Below are positions 35,316-46,100 of a stretch of 64,000 nt of DNA, piece by piece; the first letter of the stretch is position 1, and each line of letters starts with the position of its first letter. The notes beneath the pieces are model-generated. The model saw only the letters and a program-made list of their open reading frames with translations, made no database searches and was not told the DNA's origin. This DNA comes from Crotalaria pallida (Eukaryota > Streptophyta > Magnoliopsida > Fabales > Fabaceae): contig CM075655.1 in the NCBI GenBank assembly GCA_037953625.1, forward strand, positions 12,542,001 to 12,606,000. The letters are read 5' to 3'. A program made the translations under genes and the position numbers.

Positions 35316-35339
35316 TCTAAGACCAAAAATGCTGTAGTG
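35315..35339 (-). repeat. Right terminal inverted repeat of the CACTA element
   Basis: Read inward from 35339 the complement starts CACTACAGCATTTTTGGTC, the diagnostic CACTA terminus. Confidence 0.9.
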
Positions 35340-36580
35340 ATTTCACAACAAAAAAAAATACACACTATTCCTAATGGGTTAGGGGAGAAGGAGTCTTCCA
35401 TCTCCAACCACTGAACCACCCAAACTGAAGAGTTGGTATTTTCTCTGAGGTTGGGTATGCCTTGCACCACAGCAATTGGCCACGAAGGTAAGTCATGTGG
35501 TGTATGAATCACCTCCATACCAAACTTGGCTGACATCATGGTGCTATACAAAGCCTTAAGCTGAATCATAAAATAATAAAAAATTTTAGATACTAAAAAA
35601 CATTAATTAACAATCCTTTTTTTTAAATTGGTGTTGTATATTGTTATTGTATATTTACCACTCTCTTGATTGTCAAATGTTTTCCAGCAACCTCTCCAGG
35701 TTCAAGGAAAGCGTCAAGGTGGTAAACTATTTTCTGAACCAGACTCACCACCATCAAAATAACTAATCAACTACTTTCCACTTGTTAACATAATATTTAA
35801 ATTTTAAATAAACCCAGCAGGAGTTTATTCAATGACTTCCATTAATCAATAATTTAAACAAACTAAACATTGTAATTAAAAGTTTACTGAGCATTCAAGT
35901 ATATTAGAAACTTAAAGCATAGATCAAAATAAAACAACAGTGTTTCCCCTAATAACTATTGTTTCTCCTAATAACATTCAAAAGCAACAAAATCTGCACA
36001 TCAAAAAAATTCAACTTAATAACTATTGTTTCTCCTCTCCTCGTGCCTCTGGTAATAGAGGGGTGTACAATGTTAACCTATCAAACATGATTGCCTCCCA
36101 AGCTCCTGCTCCCTGTGTAAAATGTGTACGCCAAAGTTGATACACTGGAGGTAAAGGCGATCCCTTTCGTAGCTTCACCTGTGTTCCATGAGCAATTGCA
36201 ATAACAAGGAAATTGAATGATTAACGGTATAAATATATAAAGGTGTATATATATATATATATTTACATATATATTAATAAACAACATCAAATGTTCTAAT
36301 TATGTTTAATGTGAATTACCTGAATGAAATGATCGTATCTGACATTGTGTCCAATCCCCCATACACGAACATTCGCAGGAGGCGCTCTGTTGTGCGGGAG
36401 AAACGTCATGCATGCACCAGTAGTTAAACTTGAAATATAAACCACAACAACATTGTACTTCGATGCAATAATGCATCCATGTCAGGAAAATATAACCACT
36501 TATCCTTTCCTACAGAGCGTATGGATACATCAAGCTTACTCATTATAGCATCATACTCCCGGATTCCCCCCAAAAGTGAA
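35340..36580 (-). repeat. Array unit 4, right part
   Basis: It resumes inside the intron before the Ulp1-b exon and carries Ulp1-b, Ulp1-a, OTU-b and OTU-a on the minus strand. OTU-a has lost one base near 36478 (CATCCATG instead of CATCCCATG), which shifts its frame. Confidence 0.88.
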
Positions 36581-37938
36581 TATAATAAATACAAATCATT
36601 AAAGCATCACAATATAAGATAAACTTGACATGCACGGGATAATTAAGTCTTATAGTTGCAAAGTAATATAACAAACCAACACTTCAACCCTAAACTAATG
36701 TTTCCCATTTCCCACATATCAGTAGATGAAGCCCATTTACTTTTAGCAAAATTACCAAAAAAAAAGTGTTTAACCAAAATAAGGGAAACAACTAAAAGTA
36801 CTTCATCAATGGACTTTAGGTTTGCAAAAATAAATCATCTCCTCTTCAACGGCTTGTCACTTGCAAGTTGTCCTCCAAAACAAGGATGCAGAGAGTTCCA
36901 CAATCCTGCTTAGGTGGTTGAATGAGCTCATAAGCAAGCCCAATGCAGTCTTCACTCTCACCTCTGATTCATTTAGCTATATGGAATTCGAAAATAAAAA
37001 TAATGTTATTACATACATATAAAAGGAACTTAAATTTCACAAACATAAAATACACACCATTCCTAATGGGTTAGGGGAGAAGGAGTCTTCCATCTCCAAC
37101 CACTGAACCACCCAAACTGAAGAGTTGATATTTTCTCTGAGGTTGGGTATGCCTTGCACCACAGCAATTGGCCACGAAGGTAAGTCATGTGGTGTATGAA
37201 TCACCTCCATACCAAACTTGGCTGACATCATGGTGCTATACAAAGCCTTAAGCTGAATCATAAAATAATAAAAAAATTTAGATACTAAAAAACATTAATT
37301 AACAATCCCTTTTTTTAAATTGGTGTTGTATATTGTTATTGTATATTTACCACTCTCTTGATTGTCAAATGTTTTCCAGCAACCTCTCCAGGTTCAGGGA
37401 AAGTGTCAAGGTGGTAAACTATTTTCTGAACCAGACTAACCACCATCAAAATAACTAATCAACTACTTTCCACTTGTTAACATAATATTTAAATTTTAAA
37501 TAAACCCAGCAGGAATTTATTCAATGACTTCCATTAATCAATAATTTAAACAAACTAAACATTGTAGTTAAAAGTTTACTAAGCATTCAAGTATATTAGG
37601 AACTTAAAGCATAGATCAAAATAAAACAACAGTGTTTCCCCTAATAACTATTGTTTCTCCTAATAACATTCAAAAGCAACAAAATCTGCACATCAAAAAA
37701 ATTCAACTAATAACTATTGTTTCTCCTTCTCCTCGTGCCTCTGGTAATAGAGGGGTATACAGTGTTAACCTATCGAACATGACTGCCTCCCAAGCTCCTG
37801 CTCCCTGTGTAAAATGTGTATGCCAATGTTGATATATTGGAGGTAAAGGCGATTCCTTTCGTAGCTTCACCTGTGTTCCATGAGCAATTGCAATAACAAG
37901 GAAATTGAATGATTAACGATATAAATATATAAAGGTGT
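36581..37938 (-). repeat. Array unit 5 (partial)
   Basis: It runs from the unit start to AAAGGTGTA in the intron upstream of OTU-b, then similarity stops. The OTU-a exon is therefore absent at the right edge of the array. Confidence 0.88.
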
Positions 37939-38347
37939 AGATTGATAATCTATAAATGTAGTTAATAAAACCAGTCAACCAGGTAGCCAAATCTAATGTA
38001 AGCCATTGATCAAAAAAATTAAATCACAGCCGTCCAAAAAAGGGGTGGATGTGTCCACTTGTTTTAACAAGTGGACATTAAAATTCTACATTGTCACCTC
38101 GTATTTGATTGTCTCCTATATTTTCTTCTACGACAAATAGTACTTCGGTTATCAAGCACAAAATCCGTCATGCTCAAAAATGTAAGTTTAGAGCCTTGAA
38201 GTGTTTCTTAATTAGAGAAATATTAACATAGAATCATGGGGATAAAGATGCCCTTATTAAGTGACTCACTCCAACTAAAATTGATACGAGTATAAACGAA
38301 CATCACCAAATCTTTTTGGTCGTTGCATAGAATTTCGGGAAGAAGTT
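37939..38347. other. Unassigned spacer with a 26-bp hairpin
   Basis: No gene is visible. A perfect 12-bp inverted repeat with a 2-bp loop (TGTCCACTTGTT arms) spans 38052-38077. Confidence 0.5.
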
Positions 38348-38356
38348 TTACTTCAC

Positions 38357-39308
38357 GGGATTTCTATTGAAACCTAAGTTTTACTAATTACACCCATTAA
38401 TTTTTAAATTTTTACTTAAACTCTCGAAAATACCCTTTTTACTTTTACCACACATTTTTCAAATTCATTTTTACTATCACACTCAAACCTCTTCTTCTCC
38501 AAAACCTCTTCTTCTCCAAACCTTCTTTTTCCTTCAAAGTCAATCCACCTCCTCTTCTCATTTTCCACTTGAAAGTCAATAAAAACCTTATTTTTGAGAG
38601 GAGGAAAATGGGGTTTTTAAAAGAGTCATGTTCTACATGTTTTGCCATTGACACCCATTTAAGTTTTGGTCAATCTCAAAGACAAGTGAAATTCGATAAT
38701 GCCACTGACAAAGGTGACAAAACACATGGAAAGAAAAAAATGACAGTGGTAGTATACTCAATATATTATACACACAAAAATTCCTTTCCATGGCTGTGCC
38801 TATATAGTAGATCTTAGAATGGCTAGAGTCATATAATAAATAATGGCCGTCTTTGTTTGAACTAAATTATAGTTCACTCCACGTATCAAATAAACTTTCA
38901 AGTAGTGCTAGAAATAACAGGAACAATAATATTCTAAAAATACTGTAGAAAGTGGATCCCGTAGAACATTGAAATTTGTGAGACTGGTCCCTGCAGAAGA
39001 GAAACAAGCACTAAACTTGTTAAAGATTACAAAGCGAATATGACTCTTTCAAAAATACCATATAAAAATAAGGTTTTTATTGACTTTGAAGTGGAAAATG
39101 AGAAGAGGAGGAGGTGGACTCACTTTGAAGGAGAAAGAAGGTTTGGAGAAGAAGAGGTTTTGAAAAAGAAAAGGTTTGGGTGTGGATAGTAAAAATGAAT
39201 TTAAAAAAATATGTGATAAAAGTAAAAAGGATATTTTTGAGAGTTTAAGTAAAAATTTAAAAATTAATAGGTGTAATTAGTAAAACTTGGGTGTCAATGT
39301 AAATTCCC
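38357..39308. mobile_element. Non-autonomous MULE with long TIRs and 9-bp TSD (952 bp)
   Basis: TTACTTCAC at 38348-38356 is repeated exactly at 39309-39317. The two ends are inverted repeats of roughly 270 bp (38357 to ~38626, and ~39040 to 39308). The ends read GGGATTTCTATTGAAACC and, inverted, GGGAATTTACATTGACACC. Long TIRs with a 9-bp TSD define Mutator-like elements. The roughly 410-bp interior has no transposase; a short ORF (38569-38817) is not recognised, and part of the interior could be captured sequence. Confidence 0.92.
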
Positions 39309-39317
39309 TTACTTCAC

Positions 39318-39904
39318 CGACTTCATCCATGGATAAGAGAGTGATAGCAATTTAGTCCCCATAATGATGTCTCAATTATATATAACTCATGATAATGAAA
39401 ATAGCAATTTCTTAAGTTTATGATCATAAACAAAGGGAAAAAAAAAAGGACAACTCCACAGGACACGCATAACATAAATCAGCCTACAAGATGAGTTCAT
39501 ATTCCACTCCAACTGTCACAGAAGAATATAGGATTCCCCTCAAGTTGGTGATATATGCTGCTCCACTAAGTTACTTTTGCAGGCTTTTTCTATGCTTTTG
39601 CACATCAAGATGTGCACTTTTTTACCAACAATGCAGCCATTTACATCCATGTAGATGCATCAATCCCATTTTGCAGCAAAGGCTTTGCTGCAAAGCCTAG
39701 TTTGTGGACCCTAAGGAATTGTTTGGGTTCATCAACATAGATAGGAGTGAATGATTTACTAGAAACGGATGTACAGAATGGTTGCACTGCACTGCATTGT
39801 CTAACTTTCAAAGTCTTGATCAACTTTGGCTCATACATAATAAATTATTGCCTTATATGCTGTACTAGTGATTCACAGAGCAGATAGTTTCCTGGTCTAG
39901 TGAT
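39318..39904 (-). other. 3' flank of the GTE gene
   Basis: No separate gene is recognised. It includes the second copy of a 32-bp tandem duplication (39865-39896, with 39897-39928) that begins in the last codons of GTE. The 3' UTR must lie here; no convincing AATAAA was found. Confidence 0.4.
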
Positions 39905-40102
39905 TCACAGAGTAGATAGTTTCCTGGTCCGTTTTCCGTTCGCCTTGGCATCAGCATCAGAAATTTGTCTCCTCCGTTTGGAATTGTTTTTCTTGTCATC
40001 AGCATTTTCATTACAGTCAACAACTACACCCTCGGCACTCGTTCCTTGAGCTTCAAGCGCATCTTTTAGAAAAACCTTCAATTTCCATAGTGTGTAGTCG
40101 CT
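39905..40102 (-). CDS. GTE1/GTE6: GTE exon 8 (NET end and C-terminus)
   Basis: Starts SDYTLWKLKVFLKDAL, completing the NET domain, then an acidic and a Lys/Arg-rich tail ending RKLSTL and TGA. Acceptor TATATACAG. Confidence 0.94.
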   Translation of the reverse strand, partial: SDYTLWKLKVFLKDALEAQGTSAEGVVVDCNENADDKKNNSKRRRQISDADAKANGKRTRKLSTL

Positions 40103-43100
40103 CTGTATATAGAAGTTAAAAATAGTTTGAACTTTGAACATGTTAAAACAAATGAACTACTTAAACAGAGTAGGATAGGTAAACATTGACAATAGTAGAT
40201 GATAGTGATACTTATTAGCTAAATAATGAAAACATTACAGACCTGAGCATCAATGTCAAGGACCACCTCTTCAGAAGAAAATTTGAAGTTTGGGTTATTT
40301 TCAGCTACTAACTCCAATGCCTTGGTGAGGTTCTCAGCAGACAATCTGGAGAGAGATGTCGAAAGTTTTTTCTTCTCTTGAGTAGACACTTTCCTATGGT
40401 ATTGACACGTGTCAGCAACAGTAAGCAGCGCAAAATATGAATAATGAACAAAAATATCAGCATGCCTGAAAAAGTAACAGAATAACAGCCTAAAACAAGT
40501 CATGCATATAGAGGCACCCAACTACAAAAAACAGATATTTCTCAGACCAAATATTGCAATCTGTACATTTCCTGTTCTAAACAGTAGCATTCCAGCACTT
40601 TCTAAACTCCACCCAAGAAAAGAGACCGCAGTGTCAAGGAGCTTAATACTCTAACAAACTGATACATGACACAAGTCAATTATAATAAAATATTAAATTG
40701 CTGTTTGGGCTAATGCATCTGTTACTATTGGTAGTACAGTTACTCAATGGCTGTTCACATTACAGTAGCAGCTTATCGTAGCAGTGCTACCCTGATAGGT
40801 TCTAGAGTATGAAAAACAGTAATAGCTCACAAAAAAAGGAAGAGGAGGGATACTGTATATTAATGACTAGATGCAAAAATGTAAATGCAACAGAAATACA
40901 AGCTTCCTGCTACCCCAGAGCACAGCTCCTACAGAGAATGAAATATTCTCTGTCTAAACAATTCCCAACATTACCCAAAAAGATACCCTTTTCTATTTCC
41001 CTCACTCCTCTATAACCAAAAAGGTGCCTCACACTTTCTAACAACTTTTGCAGGGAATAATCTCTCTCCCCACACGTCAGCCTCTACTCATATTCCTTTC
41101 TTGCCCCTTCTAGAATAAACATTCCAAATCTTGGTCCCACGGCTCATTTGGTCCACCAGCTGACCTCTCTTGCTATTCTTAGTCCCACCATTGCGCCCCC
41201 CCCCCCCCCCCCCCCCCCCCCATAGCAGCAGTCTTGTCCTCAAGACTGTCTTGTCCTCAAGACTGAAATGGGGAAATTGACTCTGAATCGAGAAAACATC
41301 TTCCCACGTGGCATTATCTGGTGTTTGCCCTTTCCATTGCACAAGTGCTTGAGGAATGTTTTCACCTCCTTTTGTAGTTTGTCTCGAAGCTAAGACTTGC
41401 ACAGGTTCCAAATCAGTGCCTTGCTCTCCATCCATGCCCGCAGGTAATTCAGTTGCAGCTGTGTAATTCCCCACCGCTTTCTTCAGCAAAGAAACATGGA
41501 AAACTGGGTGAAGCCTGGATTCCTCAGGCAATTTAAGCTTGTATGCAACAGCCCCAATTCGACCTATGATGGGGAAAGGTCCATAGTACCTAGCAGCCAG
41601 TTTAGGATTAATCCGTGTCACAACGGATCCTTGTCTATGAGGTTTGAGCTTCAAAAAAACCCATTCCCCTACTTCAAAACTCTTCTCTTGTCGCTTCAAA
41701 TCTGCTTGATTTTTCATTCTGCTCTGTGCTCGCACCAAATGCTGTTTCAATTGGCGCAAAGCCTCATCACGGTCAACTAGTTCCCTTTTTACAGCCTCCA
41801 CTTGAGTCTCCCCTTGCATGAACCGGATAATGGTAGGAGGTTTCCTGCCAAATACTGCCTCAAATGGGGTAACCCCAATTGATTGATGAAAGGTAGTATT
41901 TTACCAAATACTCCGCCCAGTGCAGCCAATAAGACCATGTTCTTGGTTGATCAGCAATGAAACACCGCAAGAAAGTCTCCAAACACCTGTTCACCACTTC
42001 CGTTTGGCCATCCGTTTGAGGGTGGTATGCAGTGCTCATCTTCAATTGAGTCCCTTGTAATTTGAACAACTCTTTCCAAAAATTGCTAACAAATATAGGA
42101 TCCCTGTCACTCACAATTGCTTGTGGAATGCCATGCAACCGAACCACTTCTCTGGCAAAAGTTTCAGCAATGGTACGTGCAGTGTAAGGGTGCTTCAGCA
42201 ACATGAAATGGCTGTACTTGGAAAATCTATCCACCACAACCAAGATAGCTTCGTAACCTTTGGATTTGGGAAGTCCTGTGATGAAATCCATGGAAACCTC
42301 TTCCCAAATTTGTTCTGGTATTGGTAATGGCTGCAATAATCCACCAGGACTCGTGGCCAAATATTTTTGCCTTTGACAAATATCACAACTCTGTACGTAC
42401 TCCTGCACATTCTTCTTCATCCCAAACCAGAATAAGTTAGCAGCAATACGTCTATACGTGCGAAAGAAACCAGAGTGCCCTCCTTGTGTTGTTGAATGAT
42501 ATTCTTTCAAGAGTTGCAGGATCCATTTTGAATTAGCGGAGATTACCATTCTGCCATCAAACAACAGTACTCCATTTCTGTACACAAAACCAGGTTTTGA
42601 CTCCTTCCCAGTTACAATCTCCTCTATGATTGCCTTGAGCTTCGCATCATTATGCACTTCGGTAATTAGAGCTTGGCTGTCTCCCCATACAGGTGTAGAT
42701 CGATGTAACAGAGAGACCCTTCTTCCTCGTAGACACGCGACAAAGCATCTGCTCCACTGTTCTCTTTTCCTGGTTTGTAAACTATGTCAAATTGGTAGCC
42801 TAAGAGTTTAGCCATCCAATTTTGTTGATCTATTGTGGAAATCCGCTGCTGCATCAGTTGTCCCAGACTCTTGTGATCTGTACTAACAGTGAAATGCTTT
42901 CCCAAAAGATATGGTCTCCAATGCTGAATTGCGAGAACCACCGCCATTAGCTCTTTCTCATAGGCAGATTTGGACAGACTTCGTGCCCCTAATGCTTTGC
43001 TGAAATACGCAATTGGTTTCCCTTGCTGAACCAAAATTGCCCCTACTCCTCCTCCAGAGGCATCACTTTCAATTAGGAACTCTCTGCTGAAATCCAGAAG

Positions 43101-46100
43101 TGCCAACACCGGCGCTTCTACCATAGCTCTCTTAAGCTTTTCAAATGCCTCTTGAGCCCCTACAGACCATTGAAACCCTTCTTTCTTGGTGAGTTCAGTC
43201 AAGGGTCTTGCAATTTTGCCGTAGTCCTTTATGAATTTCCTATAGTAGCCGGTTAAGCCTAGGAAACCACGAACCCCCTTCACTGTCTTAGGAGTAGGCC
43301 ACTGCAGAACACACTCAACTTTGCGTGGGTCCATTGCAACCCCCTGTTTTGAAATTATATGTCCCAAATACTCAATTGAAGTTTGAGCAAATTGGCATTT
43401 CTTTTTGTTAGCCACAAGCTGATGTTGCTGCAAGGTCCTTAGTACAATCGTTAAATGTTCCAAGTGCTCCTCCCAACTGGAACTGTACACAAGAATGTCA
43501 TCGAAGAACACTAACACCCATCTTCTTAGCATGCTTCTAAACACGTCATTCATCAATGCTTGAAATGTCGATGGTGCGTTCACCAATCCGAATGGCATGA
43601 CAAGGTACTCATAGTGCCCCTCGTGAGTCCTAAATGCCGTCTTGTGTATATCCTCCACTTTCATCCTTACCTGATGGTACCCGGATTTAAGATCAAGTTT
43701 AGAAAAATAATTGGCACCGTGGACCTCATCCAACAACTCGTCAATGACTGGAATTGGGAATTTGTCTGGTATTGTAGCTCTATTCAAAGCCCTGTAGTCT
43801 ACACACATACGCCAAGTCTCATCTTTCTTCTTGACCAGAATCACAGGACTAGAAAAAGCACTCTGGCTGGGCCTAATAATACCCAATTGCAACATTTCAT
43901 GTACCTGTTTTTCAATTTCATCCTTGTGATGGTGTGGGTACCTATATGGTCGCACATTAACCGGACCATGTCCTTCAAGCAACACAATAGCATGCTCTTT
44001 GTTTCTCTTGGGAGGAAGTCCTTTTGGCTCTCTAAAGACTACATCAAACTGCGACAGCAACTTGTTCATTGCTTCTTGTTGCTTCTTATTCAAGTGTGTC
44101 ATCTGTCCCTCTGCTTGCATTGAATCTGTGGCTTGTAAGCTTGTTGAGAGATACAACCCTTCAATGAATAATTGAGAATCATTGAACAGGCTTTGGAGAG
44201 CTGGTTGTGAGTCAAGCCCTTCTCCCCTTAACTCCACTGGCTTCCTCTTTATCATGACACGCATCACTTTCTTCCCCCAGTCAATGATCATTTCACCCAA
44301 TGTGGATAACCAAGATATCCCCAGAACCATATCAATGTCTCCTAAATCGAACAAGTGTGCATCAACAGTAATGGGAATTTGCCCTATCTCCACTTCTAAC
44401 TTCTCACATCTTCCTCTTGCTGTAGTTTTGTGGCCGTCTCCAAGTTTGATGCTCATCTCTTTAGTGTCCACCACTGGCCATCCCATTGCTTCAATCAACT
44501 TCCTAGAAATGAAGTTGTGGGTGGCTCCACTATCAATGAGAACTAGCACTGGCACCCCTTCAATCGTGCCCCTCAATTTGAGTGTTTGAAAGTGTTGACC
44601 ATCTTTGGTCTCCAAGCTCCCCAAATTTAGAACACTACATTCCCCATCTGCTGCCTCTTCCTCTTCAAACTCAATCGAGGCCTGCATTTCTTCTTTCTCA
44701 TTCTCCTCCCCGTCGTCTAATACCATGACTCGATATTGCTTACCTGGACACTGGTGCATAGGATGATACTGCCCTCCACACTTGTAACAAAGTCCTCTCT
44801 GCCTACGCTCCATAAGCTCACGATAAGGTAAGTGTCTCACCCCTCTGTCTCTTTGCACGTTTCCCTTGCTTTGATTTTCAGAAGTTTTATTGGGCCCAAA
44901 GTTGTTGTTAGGCCCAAACAAACCTCCTCTATTGTTGCCACTAGACCAGTTAGAGTCCTTGCTCCCTTTCACGTGAACCCAATCAGCCCCAACATTAGTT
45001 TTATTGTTTTGTCCCGAATTGGGCCTATTGGGTGTTTGAGGCCCATAACCAGACTTGACCTCCTTCCTTGCTGTAGAGAGCCACCCATGCCTTCCACCCT
45101 GTAACTCAGATTCAATGGCTCTTGCTACGTTCATCATCTTCGATCGTGAAATTGGCCCTAGTGCTCGCAAACTTCGCAAACACCCTCGAATATTCTCCTT
45201 CAATCCATGGATAAAGTACCCAAAGAATTGATCATCTGGTAAGCGCTTAATCTGAGCGGTGAGCCTCTCAAAATCTGCTATGTATTCATCAACTCCTGCT
45301 TCTTGGTGTAGAGATGCCAACTGTTCGAAAATGTCTCCTTCTCCGATTCCTCCATACCTGTCCATTAATTCTCTTTTCAACTGCTCCCATGACATCTCCT
45401 CATCCTCATCAAGGAGAGAGTTGAAAAAGTGAATTGTAGATCCTTCCATACACAACTGAGCCAGACTTACACGCACCTCAGGGTGAGTGTCCTGCACCCG
45501 GAAGTAAACTTCGGCGCGTGAGATCCACCCTGCTGGATCCTCACCGTCGAACATCGGCAACTCCACCTTCTTCACCGACTGTCTAAACTCTTCCAGGATG
45601 TCCCCTTGCAATTTCTTCAACGCTCCGGAAGAACTTAGTGGTCCCTTGGATATTGTTTCTCTGTTAGTTTCCTTGGTTCTGTTGTGAACGCTCCCATTCT
45701 CATCCTCTGTTGTCGGTTTCTGACGATTGTCACGAGATACCGCTTCCAAAATCTTCTCCAGATTAGCCTCTGTTTTCTCTTGAGCCTCTGCCATCGTCAA
45801 CTTGAGTTGGCTGAGTTCGTTCTCCAGAAATGTCACACACGCCTCCATTCCTGTGTTCTTGTTCTTCTTTGGTGGCATTCACAGTAACTCGCTGGTCTCC
45901 ACTCTTCAGATCCGGCAGGTCGGACCAATTTGATAGGTTCTAGAGTATGAAAAACAGTAATAGCTCACAAAAAAAGGAAGAGGAGGGATACTGTATATTA
46001 ATGACTAGATGCAAAAATGTAAATGCAACAGAAATACAAGCTTCCTGCTACCCCAGAGCACAGCTCCTACAGAGAATGAAATATTCTCTGTCTAAACAAT

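Larger units (their letters stand above)
27300..35339 (+). mobile_element. CACTA (En/Spm) transposon, left end missing
   Basis: It contains a TNP2-like transposase pseudogene, a second Transposase_24-like gene, a subterminal repeat block and an intact right terminus ending TGTAGTG at 35339, whose complement reads CACTACAGCATTTTTGG. ATT at 35340-35342 is the likely 3-bp target. The left TIR, 5' region and N-terminus of the transposase are absent; the gypsy LTR fragment lies there instead. Confidence 0.9.
7491..37938. repeat. Tandem array of ~1.7-kb OTU/Ulp1-like gene fragments, interrupted twice
   Basis: The phrase TATAATAAATACAAATC recurs at 7491, 9166, 10879, 21585 and 36581. Removing the copia insertion (12490-21497) and the gypsy-CACTA block (21949-35339) gives units of 1675, 1713, about 1698 and about 1679 bp plus a partial 1358-bp unit. 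The full array was therefore about 4.8 contiguous units. Unit-to-unit differences are few by eye, so amplification was fairly recent. All units have the same orientation and the same minus-strand coding fragments. Confidence 0.93.

Noticed and set aside
38569..38817. 82-codon ORF in the MULE interior as a captured gene
   Set aside because: Nearly the first third lies in the TIR and the remainder matches no family I recognise; kept only as a possibility in the MULE finding.
43560..44123. 187-codon plus-strand ORF over the gypsy RT region
   Set aside because: It is a shadow of the well-supported RT/RNase H frame on the other strand.
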